Shown here: positions 25,019-36,216 of the stretch, piece after piece | How the letters are laid out: each line of letters opens with the position of its first letter | Numbering within the stretch: position 1 is the stretch's first letter | Origin: Adiantum capillus-veneris | Taxonomy: Eukaryota; Streptophyta; Polypodiopsida; Polypodiales; Pteridaceae | Length of the DNA stretch: 64,000 nucleotides | Assembly: GCA_014529385.2 (NCBI GenBank) | Contig: CM043955.1 | Span: 153,126,140-153,190,139, forward strand | Direction of reading: 5' to 3' | Notes under the pieces: generated by a model | The model's input: only the letters and a program-made list of their open reading frames with translations | Databases searched by the model: none | What the model was told of the DNA's origin: nothing | Program-made: the position numbers and the translations under genes

Positions 25019-25087
<69 letters not shown>

Positions 25088-25491
25088 GGCAATGTTTAGC
25101 AATCACTAAGCATTGAGTGATTTTTGTACAAGTTCTACGATAGCATCATAACGAACCATCTCCATTTGCAAGTCTCAAATAAGGTATTACGCAAGATGCT
25201 TTCCTCTCTCTCTCTTCCCTTTGTTCTAGCTCTCTCTGGTCCATTTCATGTGTGTCTTGGTGTGAGGTTGCTTGTGTGTGTTGTGTGGTGCATCTTCTTG
25301 GTTGTGCCAAAATCTCTCTTGCGTCCTAGTTCGCATACCATAACTAGGTGGTGCCCCTATCTTGTTTGGGTTGGGCTGTGGGTTTGTTGTTGTGTTGTGC
25401 TTGTGGTTGCCCCAGCCCCAATTGAGCAGCACGGGAGCCTTGAGGGGTGTTTAGAGGTCGCCTCTCTTGTTGCCCACCCCGGACCGCCTCA
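22784..25491 (+). repeat. Gypsy LTR2, about 2.7 kb
   Basis: Same start (TGATAGCC) and end (GCCTCA) as LTR1, with only scattered substitutions. The length difference comes mainly from the (GT)n tract. It is the right LTR of the complete element and the left LTR of the truncated second internal region. Confidence 0.88.
25020..25085. repeat. (GT)n tract, expanded in LTR2
   Basis: About 66 bp of pure GT, against about 24 bp at the same place in LTR1 (16437-16460). The LTRs were identical when formed, so the difference arose after insertion or duplication. Confidence 0.95.
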
Positions 25492-25569
25492 ATTTTGGTG
25501 CCCCCATTGAGGAACAGGCTTGTGTATGTTTTGTGAAGGCTCAACCTTTAGCATAATCAAGTAGCTTGC

Positions 25570-26020
25570 ATGAATCACGAGAATTTGTATGATCCCTTCA
25601 TTCCCATTGCAAGGCAAAAGGTACACATAATTGTTAGTACTAAGTTGCAATTTCAGCGAGTAATTCGTAGAATTTTAGGTCCTCTTAGGTTAGCCGAGAT
25701 AAACACATCAGTAAATCCTTTTATTTTGCCTCTCATTAGGTACGACCTTAGTTTGGACGTCTTTATTTTTGTTTTGTTTTAAGAATTAGGTCATGCATAG
25801 ACCATGGATAATGGCCCAGGAATACAGGTTTTTCCCTTTCATTTCACTCCACATTAGAGTAAACATTGCAATTAGTAGAAAAATCCATTTTCAACAACGT
25901 ATGGTATTCATGTTTGGTGCCCAAAGAGTAGGAGAAATTCTCGCGTCACCAAACCTTGTCATTCTACCTCTTATTGATTATCATAGGTCATTTGATGTGA
26001 ATATTTTTATTTTGTTGTAG
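25570..26020 (+). other. Second copy of the two leader ORFs
   Basis: ORF a (25570-25782) matches the first copy. ORF b (to 26020) lacks two bases at CTCCACATTAG compared with CTCCACACATTAG in the first copy, so its first 20 or so codons are in another frame and only the later part aligns. One copy is therefore frameshifted. Confidence 0.5.
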
Positions 26021-26104
26021 AATAGATTGCAATTTAGAAAATATTATTGTGTAAATCTTTTAAAGAAAGAAAAAACAAAAACGCGTCACTTTGAAATCAA
26101 TTCA

Positions 26105-27556
26105 ATGGAGAGCCAACGCCAAATGTCTGGATATCCTCTTTTCTTTGGAGAGCCTGGAGAGAATGCAGAATTATTTGTAGCAAATTTCAAGATGTCTTGC
26201 CGTATCAAGAGGATAGTAACTGATCAAGAACGTGTAGAAATGTTTGAGGTGGTCCTTAGGAAAGATGCTAGCACTTGGTTTGACTCTTTGCCTGAGGAAG
26301 TTAAAGGGAATTACACGGAAGTTTTGAATCGTTTCAAGAAATACTTCTTTGATCCCCAAAACACTCAGAAATTATGGCAAGACATTGTTTCTCATAAGCA
26401 AAAAGACTTAGATGACTACTACTTGTACAAGCAAGAGTTCCTACGTCTTTGGGCTCTATGGATACGAAATGTTGCTAACCTTGGTGATGGTGCAGAATTT
26501 CTAAAGAAGGAGAGGTTCATAGCCGGACTCTTTCCTGACCTTAAGGTAAAAGTTGAGGCGGGTGCACCTGCTACCTTTGATGCAGCTGAAACTAGGGCTG
26601 CTGAGAAATATAGGAAACTCAAGTGCTTAAGGGGGGAGGTTCCAATAGAAGGTCTTAGACCCAAAGGTAAGTCACAAGCATCAACATCTAAGGAGCTTCC
26701 TGAGGTAACGGCGGAAGTGATTGAGAAGTTAAATGAATCTTTAAGCAGCTTGTCAATTCACCTTGCACAAGCCGTAGGTCCAAAGGGACAAGCAAAGAAG
26801 TCTGAAGAGCGAGACCCACGACCTAGGAGAGTCTTGCAATGTTGGAATTGCGGTGAGTCTGGACATGGGATGTATAATTGTCCTTGGCCCCGTGGGGAGC
26901 CAGGGAGACCTAACTTGAATTACCCAGTGATGAATGCAGGTGAAGGAACTAGTCAGCAACCATGGCTTATACAAAGGCCAAATGGAGCAAGACCACCTCC
27001 ACAAGGAGTGGAAGGAGTTCCACCTTTGCCAGACCCAAACGTGCATGTGGTAGAGGTGACAAGTTCAAGAGAGGTTGACATGGAAGCAAATGGCATTAAG
27101 CGTGGCCGAGGGAAAGGTAAGGAGAAAGAAGGAGTTACATCACAAAGTGACCATGGACGAGAAAAGAAGGCAAAGGAGACCAAGGAAGCTAAGAGGACTC
27201 GACGTCATATCAACCTCCAAGACTTTCCTCTTGGACATGGAATGGCTCCATACAACCTGTTGGAAGACATGAGAGGTAAGGGTCCTGATATCTCATGGCC
27301 TCAATTTCTTGCATTATGTCCACAAGTTAGGAGGGATTTAACAAGGGCAGTTAGCACTAGGAGAAAGGTAAAAGAGAGTGTGCCTCTTGTAAAAATTGCA
27401 CAAGCTAAAATGAATGAGGACATTACACCTGTGCTAGATTGTTACATAAAAGGGAGATTGGTTAGGAAAGGTCTAGTGGATGGGGGTGCACAAATTTGCA
27501 TCATGACAGAGGGACTCATGCAAAAACTAGGCATGCACATCCATGAGACACCTGAA
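26105..27556 (+). pseudogene. Gypsy gag-protease, second copy, truncated
   Basis: Starts MESQRQMSGYPLFFG and is nearly identical to the first copy through capsid, zinc knuckle and protease. It ends at HIHETPE, where copia sequence begins. No stop interrupts it before the junction; beyond that the frame runs into copia 3' sequence. Differences from the first copy are few (for example GEPGEN for GEPGED). Confidence 0.93.
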
Positions 27557-27610
27557 CTTCCCTTTACTCATGTGCCAGCTCTTGTTCACCGCATCACTCC
27601 AAGAGGGATT
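27557..27610 (+). other. Remnant of copia element 1 before its 3' LTR
   Basis: These 54 bp resemble nothing in the gypsy element and lie directly before the LTR. The CCAAGAGGGATT at the end is a weak candidate for a polypurine tract. Confidence 0.6.
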
Positions 27611-27837
27611 TGTTACCATATACATGTGGTAGTGACGTGTGTGAACACACTAGGACTGCCGGGGCGTTTTTTCCCTCTTTAGGAGGTTTTTTCCCCCGAG
27701 CATTGTATATATGCCCATCACTCTAGGGCTATCTATCTTTCCATTGCATACTAAGAAACACACTCTCTATTGTGTGCCTTGAGCTTCCTTCGTCTTCTCC
27801 AAGCTGTGTGCGTTTCTCTGCAACCCTAATTCCAACA
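27611..27837 (+). repeat. 3' LTR of copia element 1
   Basis: 227 bp, same length and ends as 10614-10840, with about 12 differences by eye. It is followed by GCCGT, the right target-site duplicate. Confidence 0.9.
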
Positions 27838-27892
27838 GCCGTGCTCAATCGCCTCGCCACTGTCGATGCCGCCGTAATTCTTGATTACACAC

Positions 27893-27987
<95 letters not shown>

Positions 27988-28340
27988 AGCATACACACAC
28001 ACACACATACACACGTGAGCAGACGAAGGAGAAGGAGACAGAGATGTAACAAGAGCACTTCTTAGCTTACACCTCCAAGAATGAGGATTTTTAGGTCAAA
28101 TGGACCTTTTATAAGAGTTTTTCCCATTCACACATGGGTGCCCAGAGTGGTCGATCGTTGCAAAACTACTGTAAAAATAAGTTAAGTGGTGCGCCTCTTA
28201 TCAATGATCACCTACACACCTGCTGGACCAACAAGCCCGGTCCATGACTCAATCAAATAAATAATATGCGTTCGTCAAAGGTGAAAGGGTTTCCGTGAGG
28301 GTTAACATGCCCCCTTAGCCTTCTTCATCCCTGCAAAATC
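27838..28340 (+). repeat. Repeat copy C, right part
   Basis: Continues repeat copy C from the target site: GCCGTGCTCAATCGCCTC, a CT tract (27896-27984), CACTTCTTAGCTTACACCTCC, then CAAGCCCGGTCCATGACTCAA, in the same order as copy B (9893-10345). Confidence 0.85.
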
Positions 28341-29689
28341 AACCAAAATTGGCACAATAATTGCATTCTCATATACAATTAAAAGCATATGCAGTTGTAG
28401 GCACACAAATTGATTGGTAATAGAATATTGAACAATTTGTTAGCAGTAAAACATTAAACTGTAATATAATCAAACACATAAGCAGTTGTCAAGGTCAAAA
28501 AATAAACAAGTCTGGGGTCACTAATTTAATGATCGAGAGGCACTAGAGGTCAACTATTAATACCATCAGCAAGCTTCTCAATTCTCTCTGGTCAATTAAG
28601 CTGTTTATTTGCAAAAGCAAATTATTTCATGTTCGACGGCTGACTAGAGGCTATACCTAGAAGACCTGCTAATTAAGCTACAATAAAAGGAATTGTTCAT
28701 GAAATCATCACCTGAATTATTCCCTTTTCTTGACCCCCCAAAGGTTTTTTCACATTGATTCAATTTTGATGTGTGTGCTTATTTTGTATGCCTTGGGGTT
28801 TTTGCTTTTCAAGAAAAAGTGCCCACATTGAGAACCTCTAGGGCTATAGGCCCATAGGCAATACATGTGAGTGAAGTACTAAATCAAGCTGGGATTTCTC
28901 TTCCAGCTTAAGATTTTACATTGTGGCACTTGTTTTTACTTTTTTTGTTCGTTTTCAGCATTTCTATTTTGAACTTTGGGGGGTCATATGACATTGTTTG
29001 CCTCCCCAGGCTCATCACACTAGTAAACTCCCTTTATAATACTTAAGCTAAAGGTCAATAGGGACTAAGCCCACTAGAAAGCCCTAGTACATTGCACACA
29101 ATGCTGCCTATATCGGATTAAGAACCTAAAGTAACCATTGATTATTAGGAAGACATTCCTCATGGTATTAAGAGAGGATTTCTAACGCCTAACTTGGTCA
29201 AACTAGCTTAATCAGGCTGCTTGATTCTTAAACCTAGACAAGGGATTATGACATGAAATTATATTGGGTCAAGTGTTTAACTCTAAGTAAATGTGCTGAA
29301 TATTATGCTACCAATCGTAGTTAAAGTAGACAAACATGGATGCTAAAAGAAAAGAGGCAATGCTAATGGACAAGGAACACCTGTTTGTGTTGATGATCGT
29401 GCTCCATTTGAAGAGTGAATGAGACAAGGATTCCATTTAGTTCAAAACCGCAATTATTGCAATGCATTTTTGTAGACACTAGAAAACATAAGGAAAACCT
29501 CTAGGAGGCACATCAGTGGGAAGAGGTACACACCTTTATTGAACACAAGCAAACAACATAAGGAACCCTAACCTAATTAATTGCACCCCCCCCCCCCCCA
29601 CAGAGTCAAGGTAGGAGTGGATGACTCTAGCATACTTTCCATATCTGTACACACAGATAGATGATGGTTAGAGTGCAAATATTATAAGG
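28341..29689. other. No gene seen
   Basis: About 1.3 kb of AT-rich sequence without a supported ORF or family motif. A 14-base poly-C run lies at 29586-29599. The first LINE begins after it. Confidence 0.4.
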
Positions 29690-31817
29690 GTCATGTTAAA
29701 AGTTTGGTCCTTGTTCATAATGGGTGACTTGACTCTTGAGAATATGTATACGCATTGCAAGAACCTCTATGAGCAGCCCAATGTTGATAAGATGGAGTGT
29801 TGTAGCTCCCTTTCGTTTATGCCTCCCTTCTTTACCATTGAAGATGTATGCCGCACGCTTGACAAACTTGCTACTCGCAAGGCAGGGGACCTTCAAGGTG
29901 TCAAGGCTAAAATGATTAAATGGACAAGTAAGAAAACACAATATTGGATATGTGATATGTTTAACCTTGCACTTCAGCATGGCATGCCTCATGATTGGAG
30001 TGAAAATTGGAAACCTTTGCACAAAGGAGGAGATGTAAACAATGTGAACAACTAGTGCACTATAATGGTTGGTTCTGTGATGGCAAAGTTATTTGGATGT
30101 ATATTGGAGATGAAGATAAGTGAATGGGCTGAAAAGAACGGCAAACGTGCGCTTGGCCAAGCAGGTTTTTGAAAGCATCATGGCACTAATAATCACTTTT
30201 TCAGTCTTCGAGTTCTTATGGAAGCGTCTCGATTGAAAGGAAAAAAATTATATTGCTGCTTTGTGGATTTTAAGAAAGCTTTTGACATGGTACCGCGAGG
30301 AAATCTTTGGAGATGTATGCAAATCCTTCAAGTGCCAAGAGAATTTATGCATGCAGTCTTTCGCATCTACGAAAAAGTGATATGTCGACTACGTATGGGA
30401 GATGGAATTTCATAATTTTTTGCAAGCACCATTAGTGTCAAACAAGGTTGCCCACTTTCCCCAGCCCTCTTTGGGCTACTCGTTTATGAATTGGAATGCA
30501 TGGTTCTTGATTTTATGCAACAAGAAGGCATAGAAGAGGTTAAGATCGAAAATGCAGTGATCATGCTTTTGCTTTATGCCGATGATGTAGTGCTCTTGGC
30601 ACATACCTTAGAATATGCACAGAAGCTTATAAGTGTCTTGGAACACTTTTGCCTACGTAGCCGGCTGATCATGAATGGATCCAAAACCAAGGTTATGCTT
30701 GTAAAAACCCTCAATGATGAAAATCCATGCATTGTATACAACAATGAGAAACTTGAAGGGGTAGATAGCTTCAAGTACCTTGGCCTTGAGGTTCCATCGA
30801 ATCATAAATGGAAGGATTGCACAATGTGTCGCTTGGAAGCCGGAAAGAGGGCTTATTATGCATTTGAGAACATGAGCAATGCTGGAGAGATCAAGTGTTG
30901 GGCTCTCAAAAAGTACCTCTTTGACACATTGGTGACACCGGTGCTTCTTTAGGGGAGTGGAGGTGTGGGTGGTAGCATCGTGAAGTCTACTTGGAAAGTG
31001 TTTGAGAATGTTCAAAAGTATTTTCTCACCAGCTTTCTCCAAGTCAAGACACAAACACCCTACATGCTCTTACTTCTTGAGTCTGGATCGCTTCCCATTG
31101 AGGTCTTGGGCATGCAAAGGGTTGTGGAGTACATGATTAAGACAGAACGTAGCCCTTTGTATCAACTTCCTAGAATCGCATATGAAGCAAGTCAAAAGAT
31201 CCAAAAGACATGCATGAGCAAAATACTAAGTTTGGGGTGGATGCTTGACATCAAGAAATGGTTTGGAAGATGGGATGCATGTCACTTGGTCAAGGATGTA
31301 TCGATCGACTCCCAAGTTAATGAGACCTTCTTACAACACCAATGTATCACGGCTTGGGAGAAATCCGAAGGTTCTCACTTTAGCCATTACACCACACATG
31401 TTGCCCCAAACTACAAATCTCTCTTCTTCTCCGAACGAGGTAACCAAAAACATCCCTACATCCTTGAGCCCATCCCATTGAGTGCAATTTGCACCATTGC
31501 CTCCATTCGTCTTAGCTCCCATTCTCTACGCTGCGAGACAGGACGTCGGGGCACTTGCCAAGAGTCTCATTGACTTTGCACCTTATGCCTTCGTCAAGTG
31601 CAAGATAGTGAGTACCACACACTACTTGAGTGCTCCGCCTTTGACCACATTAGGTCCTCTCTTTCCCATATATTCAGCCATGAGCTCTCCCTACATACCT
31701 TCCTCTCCCAACCACGATGTGGACTCTCTATTGCGACGCTCATTTGAGGCATTTTTTAGCGTCGAGAGTCACTTACGACCTCCACTCACACCACGTGACA
31801 TGTTCATTTGGTCCCAT

Positions 31818-31833
31818 AGGTCATATTTGACCT
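31818..31833 (+). other. 3' terminal hairpin of LINE A
   Basis: AGGTCATATTTGACCT is a perfect 6-bp stem with a TATT loop, close to the 3' end and just upstream of the CT tract. Confidence 0.7.
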
Positions 31834-31851
31834 CCGAGGACGATATTAGAA

Positions 31852-31854
<3 letters not shown>

Positions 31855-31901
<47 letters not shown>
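31855..31901. repeat. (CT)n at the 3' end of LINE A
   Basis: A pure CT run directly after the LINE tail; possibly the element's simple-repeat 3' end rather than an independent microsatellite. Confidence 0.9.
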
Positions 31902-31904
<3 letters not shown>

Positions 31905-32121
31905 GTGTGACCTAGTAGACATGAGTTTACTCTTTTTATCATAACTTCTTCATCCGAACTTTGATTTGGGTGATCTATAGCTTCAATCAAAGAGCACGAT
32001 GCCCTCTATGCATTGATGTAAAGACATAATTTTTTTATAATTATAGAAGGAGTTTTTGTAGCAGCATTTCTCAAATGAACAGGTTCAGAAAAGTTGACTC
32101 TCATCTCTTATTTTACATACA

Positions 32122-34600
32122 ATGTCTTCCGGCACTCACAAGGGTTCTTCTTCTTCAACAAGGTCCACAACCATTGTGAAAAATGATCCGAAGTCTCCTA
32201 AGTGTGGAGTAGCAACACAACTACCCAACCAATGACATCAAAAACCATGATCATGGCATACTTGGTATTGTTGCAAGAGACCGTAAACAAACAAGGTTAA
32301 GACTTACGAGCACTTGCAATGGAAAATGGCACACTAAGGGTACTTGTGAATCTCAAGAGGACACTTGAGATGCAAACAACACGTTTGATGCAACTTGAAG
32401 AGGAAGTCAAGGAATTTAAATGCTCTCTTGTGGACTTGAATGCTTTGAAGGAGCACATGAGCAAAGTAGAGCATGACCATGTATTTCAAGAGGAGAAATT
32501 TGACACCATGAGTTGGGATGTATGCGACATGAAAAATGTATGCACAAACAAGTCTTGGGCTGATGTATGTGGTAACAATGTGGTTCCTAATTCCTCACTC
32601 ATGCAAGCTATGGTTCAAACAAAGAATTTTGAGAATGTGGATGTGGAGGAGTTGAAGGAACGGGAGGGACATTCCAAGAACAGTGTTATTCATGGAATTC
32701 TTGAAGAGAAGTTAGAGACGCCTCCTCTTGCCATTGTTATTGAAGATTTCTTCAAAACCAACTTTGGCATGTCCGAAGTTATGGTCTATGGAGCACATAG
32801 AGGGGTAAGCAAGGAGCTTCTCGCTTGGGAGAACGGGCAATTGTATGCATCATGCCGGATGAGACCAAACAAAAGATTATCCTTGATAATAGATGGATCT
32901 ATTTGAGGAATACAAAATGTTTTGTATGTAAAGATCTCACTATTAAGCAAAAAAATATGCGTCGTAAGGAATATGAAGAAAAGAATAAGAAAAACAAGGA
33001 GATCTCTCACGAAGAAAATGTACCCAAGGAGGAGGCAAGTCCCTTGAGCAAATAGAGATGCGTGACCTATGAGACCAAGTTACAATTGAAAATATGATTT
33101 TGAAATTGTAATGGATACCCATGGAATGCGGGGGTTGACATTGATGAACTAACAAGAAAAGCCAATGTTGTACTTCTTGTTGAAACTTGGGAGCATGATA
33201 CACAAAGGATTAAGGTCTTAGAGGATTACAATGTAGATTCATTGATGTGGTCAAAGAATCTTAAGCAACAAAGAGGGCAAGGAGGGGTAGCATGTATGGT
33301 TAAGAAAGGATTGGAAGATTTTGTATCAATTGTGAAAGATGACAAGTACAAACGTTATGTATGGCTAAAAATTATGACACCAAAAAGAGCACCGATTTTT
33401 GTAGCTGGTTTTTGCTACATTCCTCATCATGATTTCCCCCTTTTATACTTGCATGGATAGAGATCAACCATTTTTTGATTTAGAAGAGAACATTGCTTAT
33501 TTCAAAAACGAAGGTGATGTTATTGTATTTGCGGATATGAATTCTCGCACAAAAACATTGCAACATGATAACAATTTGATATATCATACATGTCGAGGGA
33601 ATTGGGGAAAGTTCACTTGTATGATCGTACTTCAATGGATGAGAAAGAGCCGGATCACTATGAAAAGTTACTTTTACGCATGTATAATAGCATGGATATG
33701 CTCATTGCCAATGGTGTATCTTTGTGGAGTGGAACCAATGGGTTTACATGTAGGAAACATAATGGGGATAGTGTGATTGAACATATGCTACTCTCCGGAG
33801 CATCATGTATCACATAAAGATGTACCATATGTGCTCCTACTTCTTGAGTCGGGATCTCTTCCAATGGAGGTTATAGGCATGGAAAGGGTTGTGGAGTACA
33901 TGATAAAGATGCGTCAACAATTGCATGGGAAGCAAGCAAAAAAAGTTCAAAAGATGCATAAAAGCAAGATCTTGAGCACGGGATGGATGCAAGACATAAA
34001 GAAGTGGTTTGGGAGATGGGATGCATTACACTTGCTACATGATGCTTCATTTGACTCCCAAGTGAATGAAGCTTTTCTACAAGGCCAATGTATTACAGCT
34101 TGGGAGAAATGCGGTGGGTCATGCTCCATACATTACACCACCCATATTGCCCCCAACTACAAAACAATGTTCTTTGCTAAAAGAGGAAACCGTACTCACA
34201 CTTACATGCTCGAGCCTATCCCCTTGTTGATGATACGCACTATCGCAGTCATTCGGCTTAGATCCCATTTCCCTTGATACGAAACAGAGTGTTGGGGCAA
34301 TGGAGAACAGTCAAATTTACTGTGCACATTATTCTCACTGCAAGTTTGGGATTCTGAGTACCACACACTACTAGAGTGCTCACCTTTTGGTCAAATTTGA
34401 ACTTGCTTCTCTCACATTTTCAGCCATGACTTAGACCTACACACTTTTCTCTCCCAGCCACAGTGTGGGCTCTCCATTGTGACTCTCATCCACCACAATT
34501 TTGGAGCATCGAGAGTCACTCATCAGCCAGACACATACTACATCACATGTTACTTTGGTCCCATAGGTCATATTTGACCTCAGAGGATGATAAGAAAATA
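32122..34600 (+). mobile_element. LINE copy B, ORF1 and EN kept, RT deleted
   Basis: ORF1 begins near MSSGTHKGSSSS (32122). The clear part (32319-32906) has a Leu/Glu-rich coiled-coil region and then a basic RNA-binding-like region (FFKTNFGMSEVMVYGAHR). The endonuclease follows from about 33120: WNAGVDIDELTRKANVV with VETW, GQGGVACMVKKG, then FADMNSRT. At about 33818 the sense jumps straight to the region after RT (LLLLESGSLPMEVIGMERVV), which is close to LINE A. The RT domain, over 1 kb, is therefore missing. The 3' end has the same hairpin as LINE A. Several stops and frame changes are present. Confidence 0.82.
34565..34580 (+). other. 3' terminal hairpin of LINE B
   Basis: AGGTCATATTTGACCT, identical to that in LINE A and set in the same context (CCCATAGGTCA ... 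GACCTC-GAGGA). Confidence 0.7.
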
Positions 34601-34724
34601 TATCTATCTCTCTTAGACAGGTGCACTGAGGGAAGCCAAGGGGCGTGAAGAGGGACGAAGGGAGGAGCAGCAGGGAAGAAAGTGGAGGAGAAGAGGACCA
34701 AGGAAGGAGGGAAGGCAACAGAGG

Positions 34725-35080
34725 GAGAGGGGGGAGGAATAGAACCCTCTCTCTATAATTTTCTCTATGATGCATGCACGACTTCAAAAGCGGCGTAAGC
34801 AAGCCCCTGCGTGACGTGAGACAAATGAGGGGAGACAGCAGAGGAGAGGGGGGAGGGATAGAACCCTCTCTCTCTCTAGTTTTCTTTATGGCGCATGCAC
34901 AACTTCAAAAGAGGAGTAAACAAGTCCTTGCGTGCCGTGAGACAAAAGAGTGCAAGAAACCTTTCCCCTTTTTCCATCTCTCCCTCTACTATGCTCTACG
35001 GCACGCACAAAGGAATCAAAGTCTTGTAAACCTCCTGTCGTGCGTCGTGGGGACAAAACTCTCTATACCTAGTAGAGGTG
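34725..35080 (+). repeat. Tandem 5' monomers of LINE C
   Basis: Three degenerate units of about 110-120 bp lie before ORF1. Units 1 and 2 share GAGAGGGGGGAGG-ATAGAACCC, CGCATGCAC/TGCATGCAC and GACTTCAAAAG-type blocks at a 119-bp offset. Unit 3 (about 34,950-35,080) is more diverged but keeps CGCACAAAGGAATCAAAG and the GTCGTGCGTCGTGGGGAC end. They occupy the 5' UTR and may act as promoter. Confidence 0.65.
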
Positions 35081-35085
35081 CTTAA

Positions 35086-36210
35086 ATGGACCCAACTATG
35101 AATGAAGAGAGTGACGACTATCAAACTCCACCTAAGGTGATAGTCACTTTCCAATGGAAGATGCAGGATAGTGTGTTGTCACCGAGCTCTATGAGAGCAA
35201 GGAAGCTCAACAAGATCAAGGATGAAACCATATATGAAAAGGTTTAGATGATGATTCGGGTTGAACTCAAACTCATGAGGGTAGACATGCAAAAAAGAAC
35301 TCGTCAAATCCAAGGAGGAGTACAAAGTCTAGTGGTACAACAAATTGACAACAGAGATGTAGAAAGGATGAGGGCAAAAATAGAAGTAGCATAAGTCCAT
35401 TGGAGAAAGGATTTAGATGCAACAACCACCAACCTTACAATTTGGAAATCAGAGATGGAGAAGCGTATAAATGAAAAGGATGCCTTGATTGAAGAACTCA
35501 AGAGAGAGTTGCCAGAGTGCAAAAGAAAAAGACAAAAATCTACAGATGACCAGCCCAAAGTGATCGAGGAGTTGAACAATACCAAAGAGTAGGTAATAAA
35601 GAGGAGGAGCAACAAAAAACACGAGAAGCTTCCTCGTGGGTAGATAAGCTCTTCCAAATGCAAAAGAAGGCAAACAAAGTGGAGAAGTGGATTGAGACAA
35701 GAAATAAAGAAAAAGGAGGAATATCTACAACACCCCCATCTACTATCATTAACTTGACCTTGGAGGAAGAGAAAAAGAGGAAGACGAGAGCTCTTCATGT
35801 ACGTGTCATTGGGCTCAAAGACACTAACAATGTGGAAGAAGAAGTTAAGGAACTTTTGGAATGAATGAACATCCCCGAGCGTATGCACACAAGATCCTAG
35901 AGAGTAGGCAAGAAAGGGAAGGATGGGACATGTAGTCCCAAAGAAAGAGCACTCATTATGTGCTTCCCTACTTGGGAGGCTAGCAAGGAGTTTTTGAAGA
36001 AAAGACCAGCACTCAAGAAAATCGGGATTTTCTTGCGGGATGATCTCACTCTAGCATCGATAGCACACATGCAAGAGAAGATGTTGGAGATCAAGGAAGC
36101 CAGAGAGAAGGGGGAAAAAGAAATTTATAGAGGAGGGAGAGTAGTGATTATGGAAAAAAAAAAAGCACCGCATGACGATTTGAGACCTATGGGACACATG
36201 GAATTGTGAT
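35086..36210 (+). pseudogene. LINE C ORF1, broken
   Basis: Starts MDPTMNEESDDYQTPPK. It is Lys/Glu-rich with a long heptad-like stretch (about 35,280-35,700), and a later region (CFPTWEASKEFLKKRPALKK) resembles the nucleic-acid-binding half of LINE ORF1 proteins. Stops at about 35,247, 35,392 and 35,590 and frame changes interrupt it. The minus-strand ORFs opposite it are shadows. Confidence 0.6.
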
Positions 36211-36216
36211 GGTTCA

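Larger units (their letters stand above)
14198..27556 (+). mobile_element. Tat-like Ty3/gypsy element, LTR-int-LTR-partial int
   Basis: The order is LTR1 (14198-16866), internal region 1 with complete gag-pol, LTR2 (22784-25491), then internal region 2, which repeats leader and gag and stops within protease at 27556. LTRs and internal copies are nearly identical. This head-to-tail arrangement with a shared middle LTR suggests recombination between element copies rather than two insertions. The third LTR and the rest of internal region 2 are gone, together with most of the copia pol, so one deletion probably removed both. The second RNase H domain in pol places it with Tat-like plant elements (non-chromovirus gypsy). 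Confidence 0.88.
10614..27837 (+). mobile_element. Copia element 1, carrying a nested gypsy element
   Basis: The termini are two 227-bp direct repeats that start TGTTACC and end CCAACA; by eye they differ at about 12 positions (some 5%), mostly transitions. PBS, gag, protease, integrase and the first part of RT are present. RT is cut at about 14197 by the gypsy LTR. On the far side only 54 bp of copia (27557-27610) remain before the 3' LTR, so the rest of RT and the RNase H have been deleted. The element sits inside repeat copy C with a near-perfect 5-bp target duplication. Confidence 0.88.
29690..31901 (+). mobile_element. LINE copy A, 5'-truncated, RT to 3' end
   Basis: The coding sense starts between endonuclease and RT (TIEDVCRTLDKLATRKAGD), so ORF1 and the endonuclease are missing, as in usual 5' truncation. 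RT shows FVDFKKAFDMVPRGNLW, SVKQGCPLSPALFG and LLYADDVVLLAHT (YADD at about 30575). The C-terminal region has KKWFGRWDACHLVKD and HTTHVAPNYKSL, then a Cys/His-rich end near 31610 (QVQDSEYHTLLEC). Stops lie at about 30053, 30170, 30413 and 30950. It ends in a short hairpin and (CT)n. Confidence 0.88.

Noticed and set aside
35304-35888. 194-codon minus-strand ORF
   Set aside because: It is the antisense shadow of LINE C ORF1, which is Lys/Glu-rich, so its complement reads as Phe/Leu/Ser-rich.
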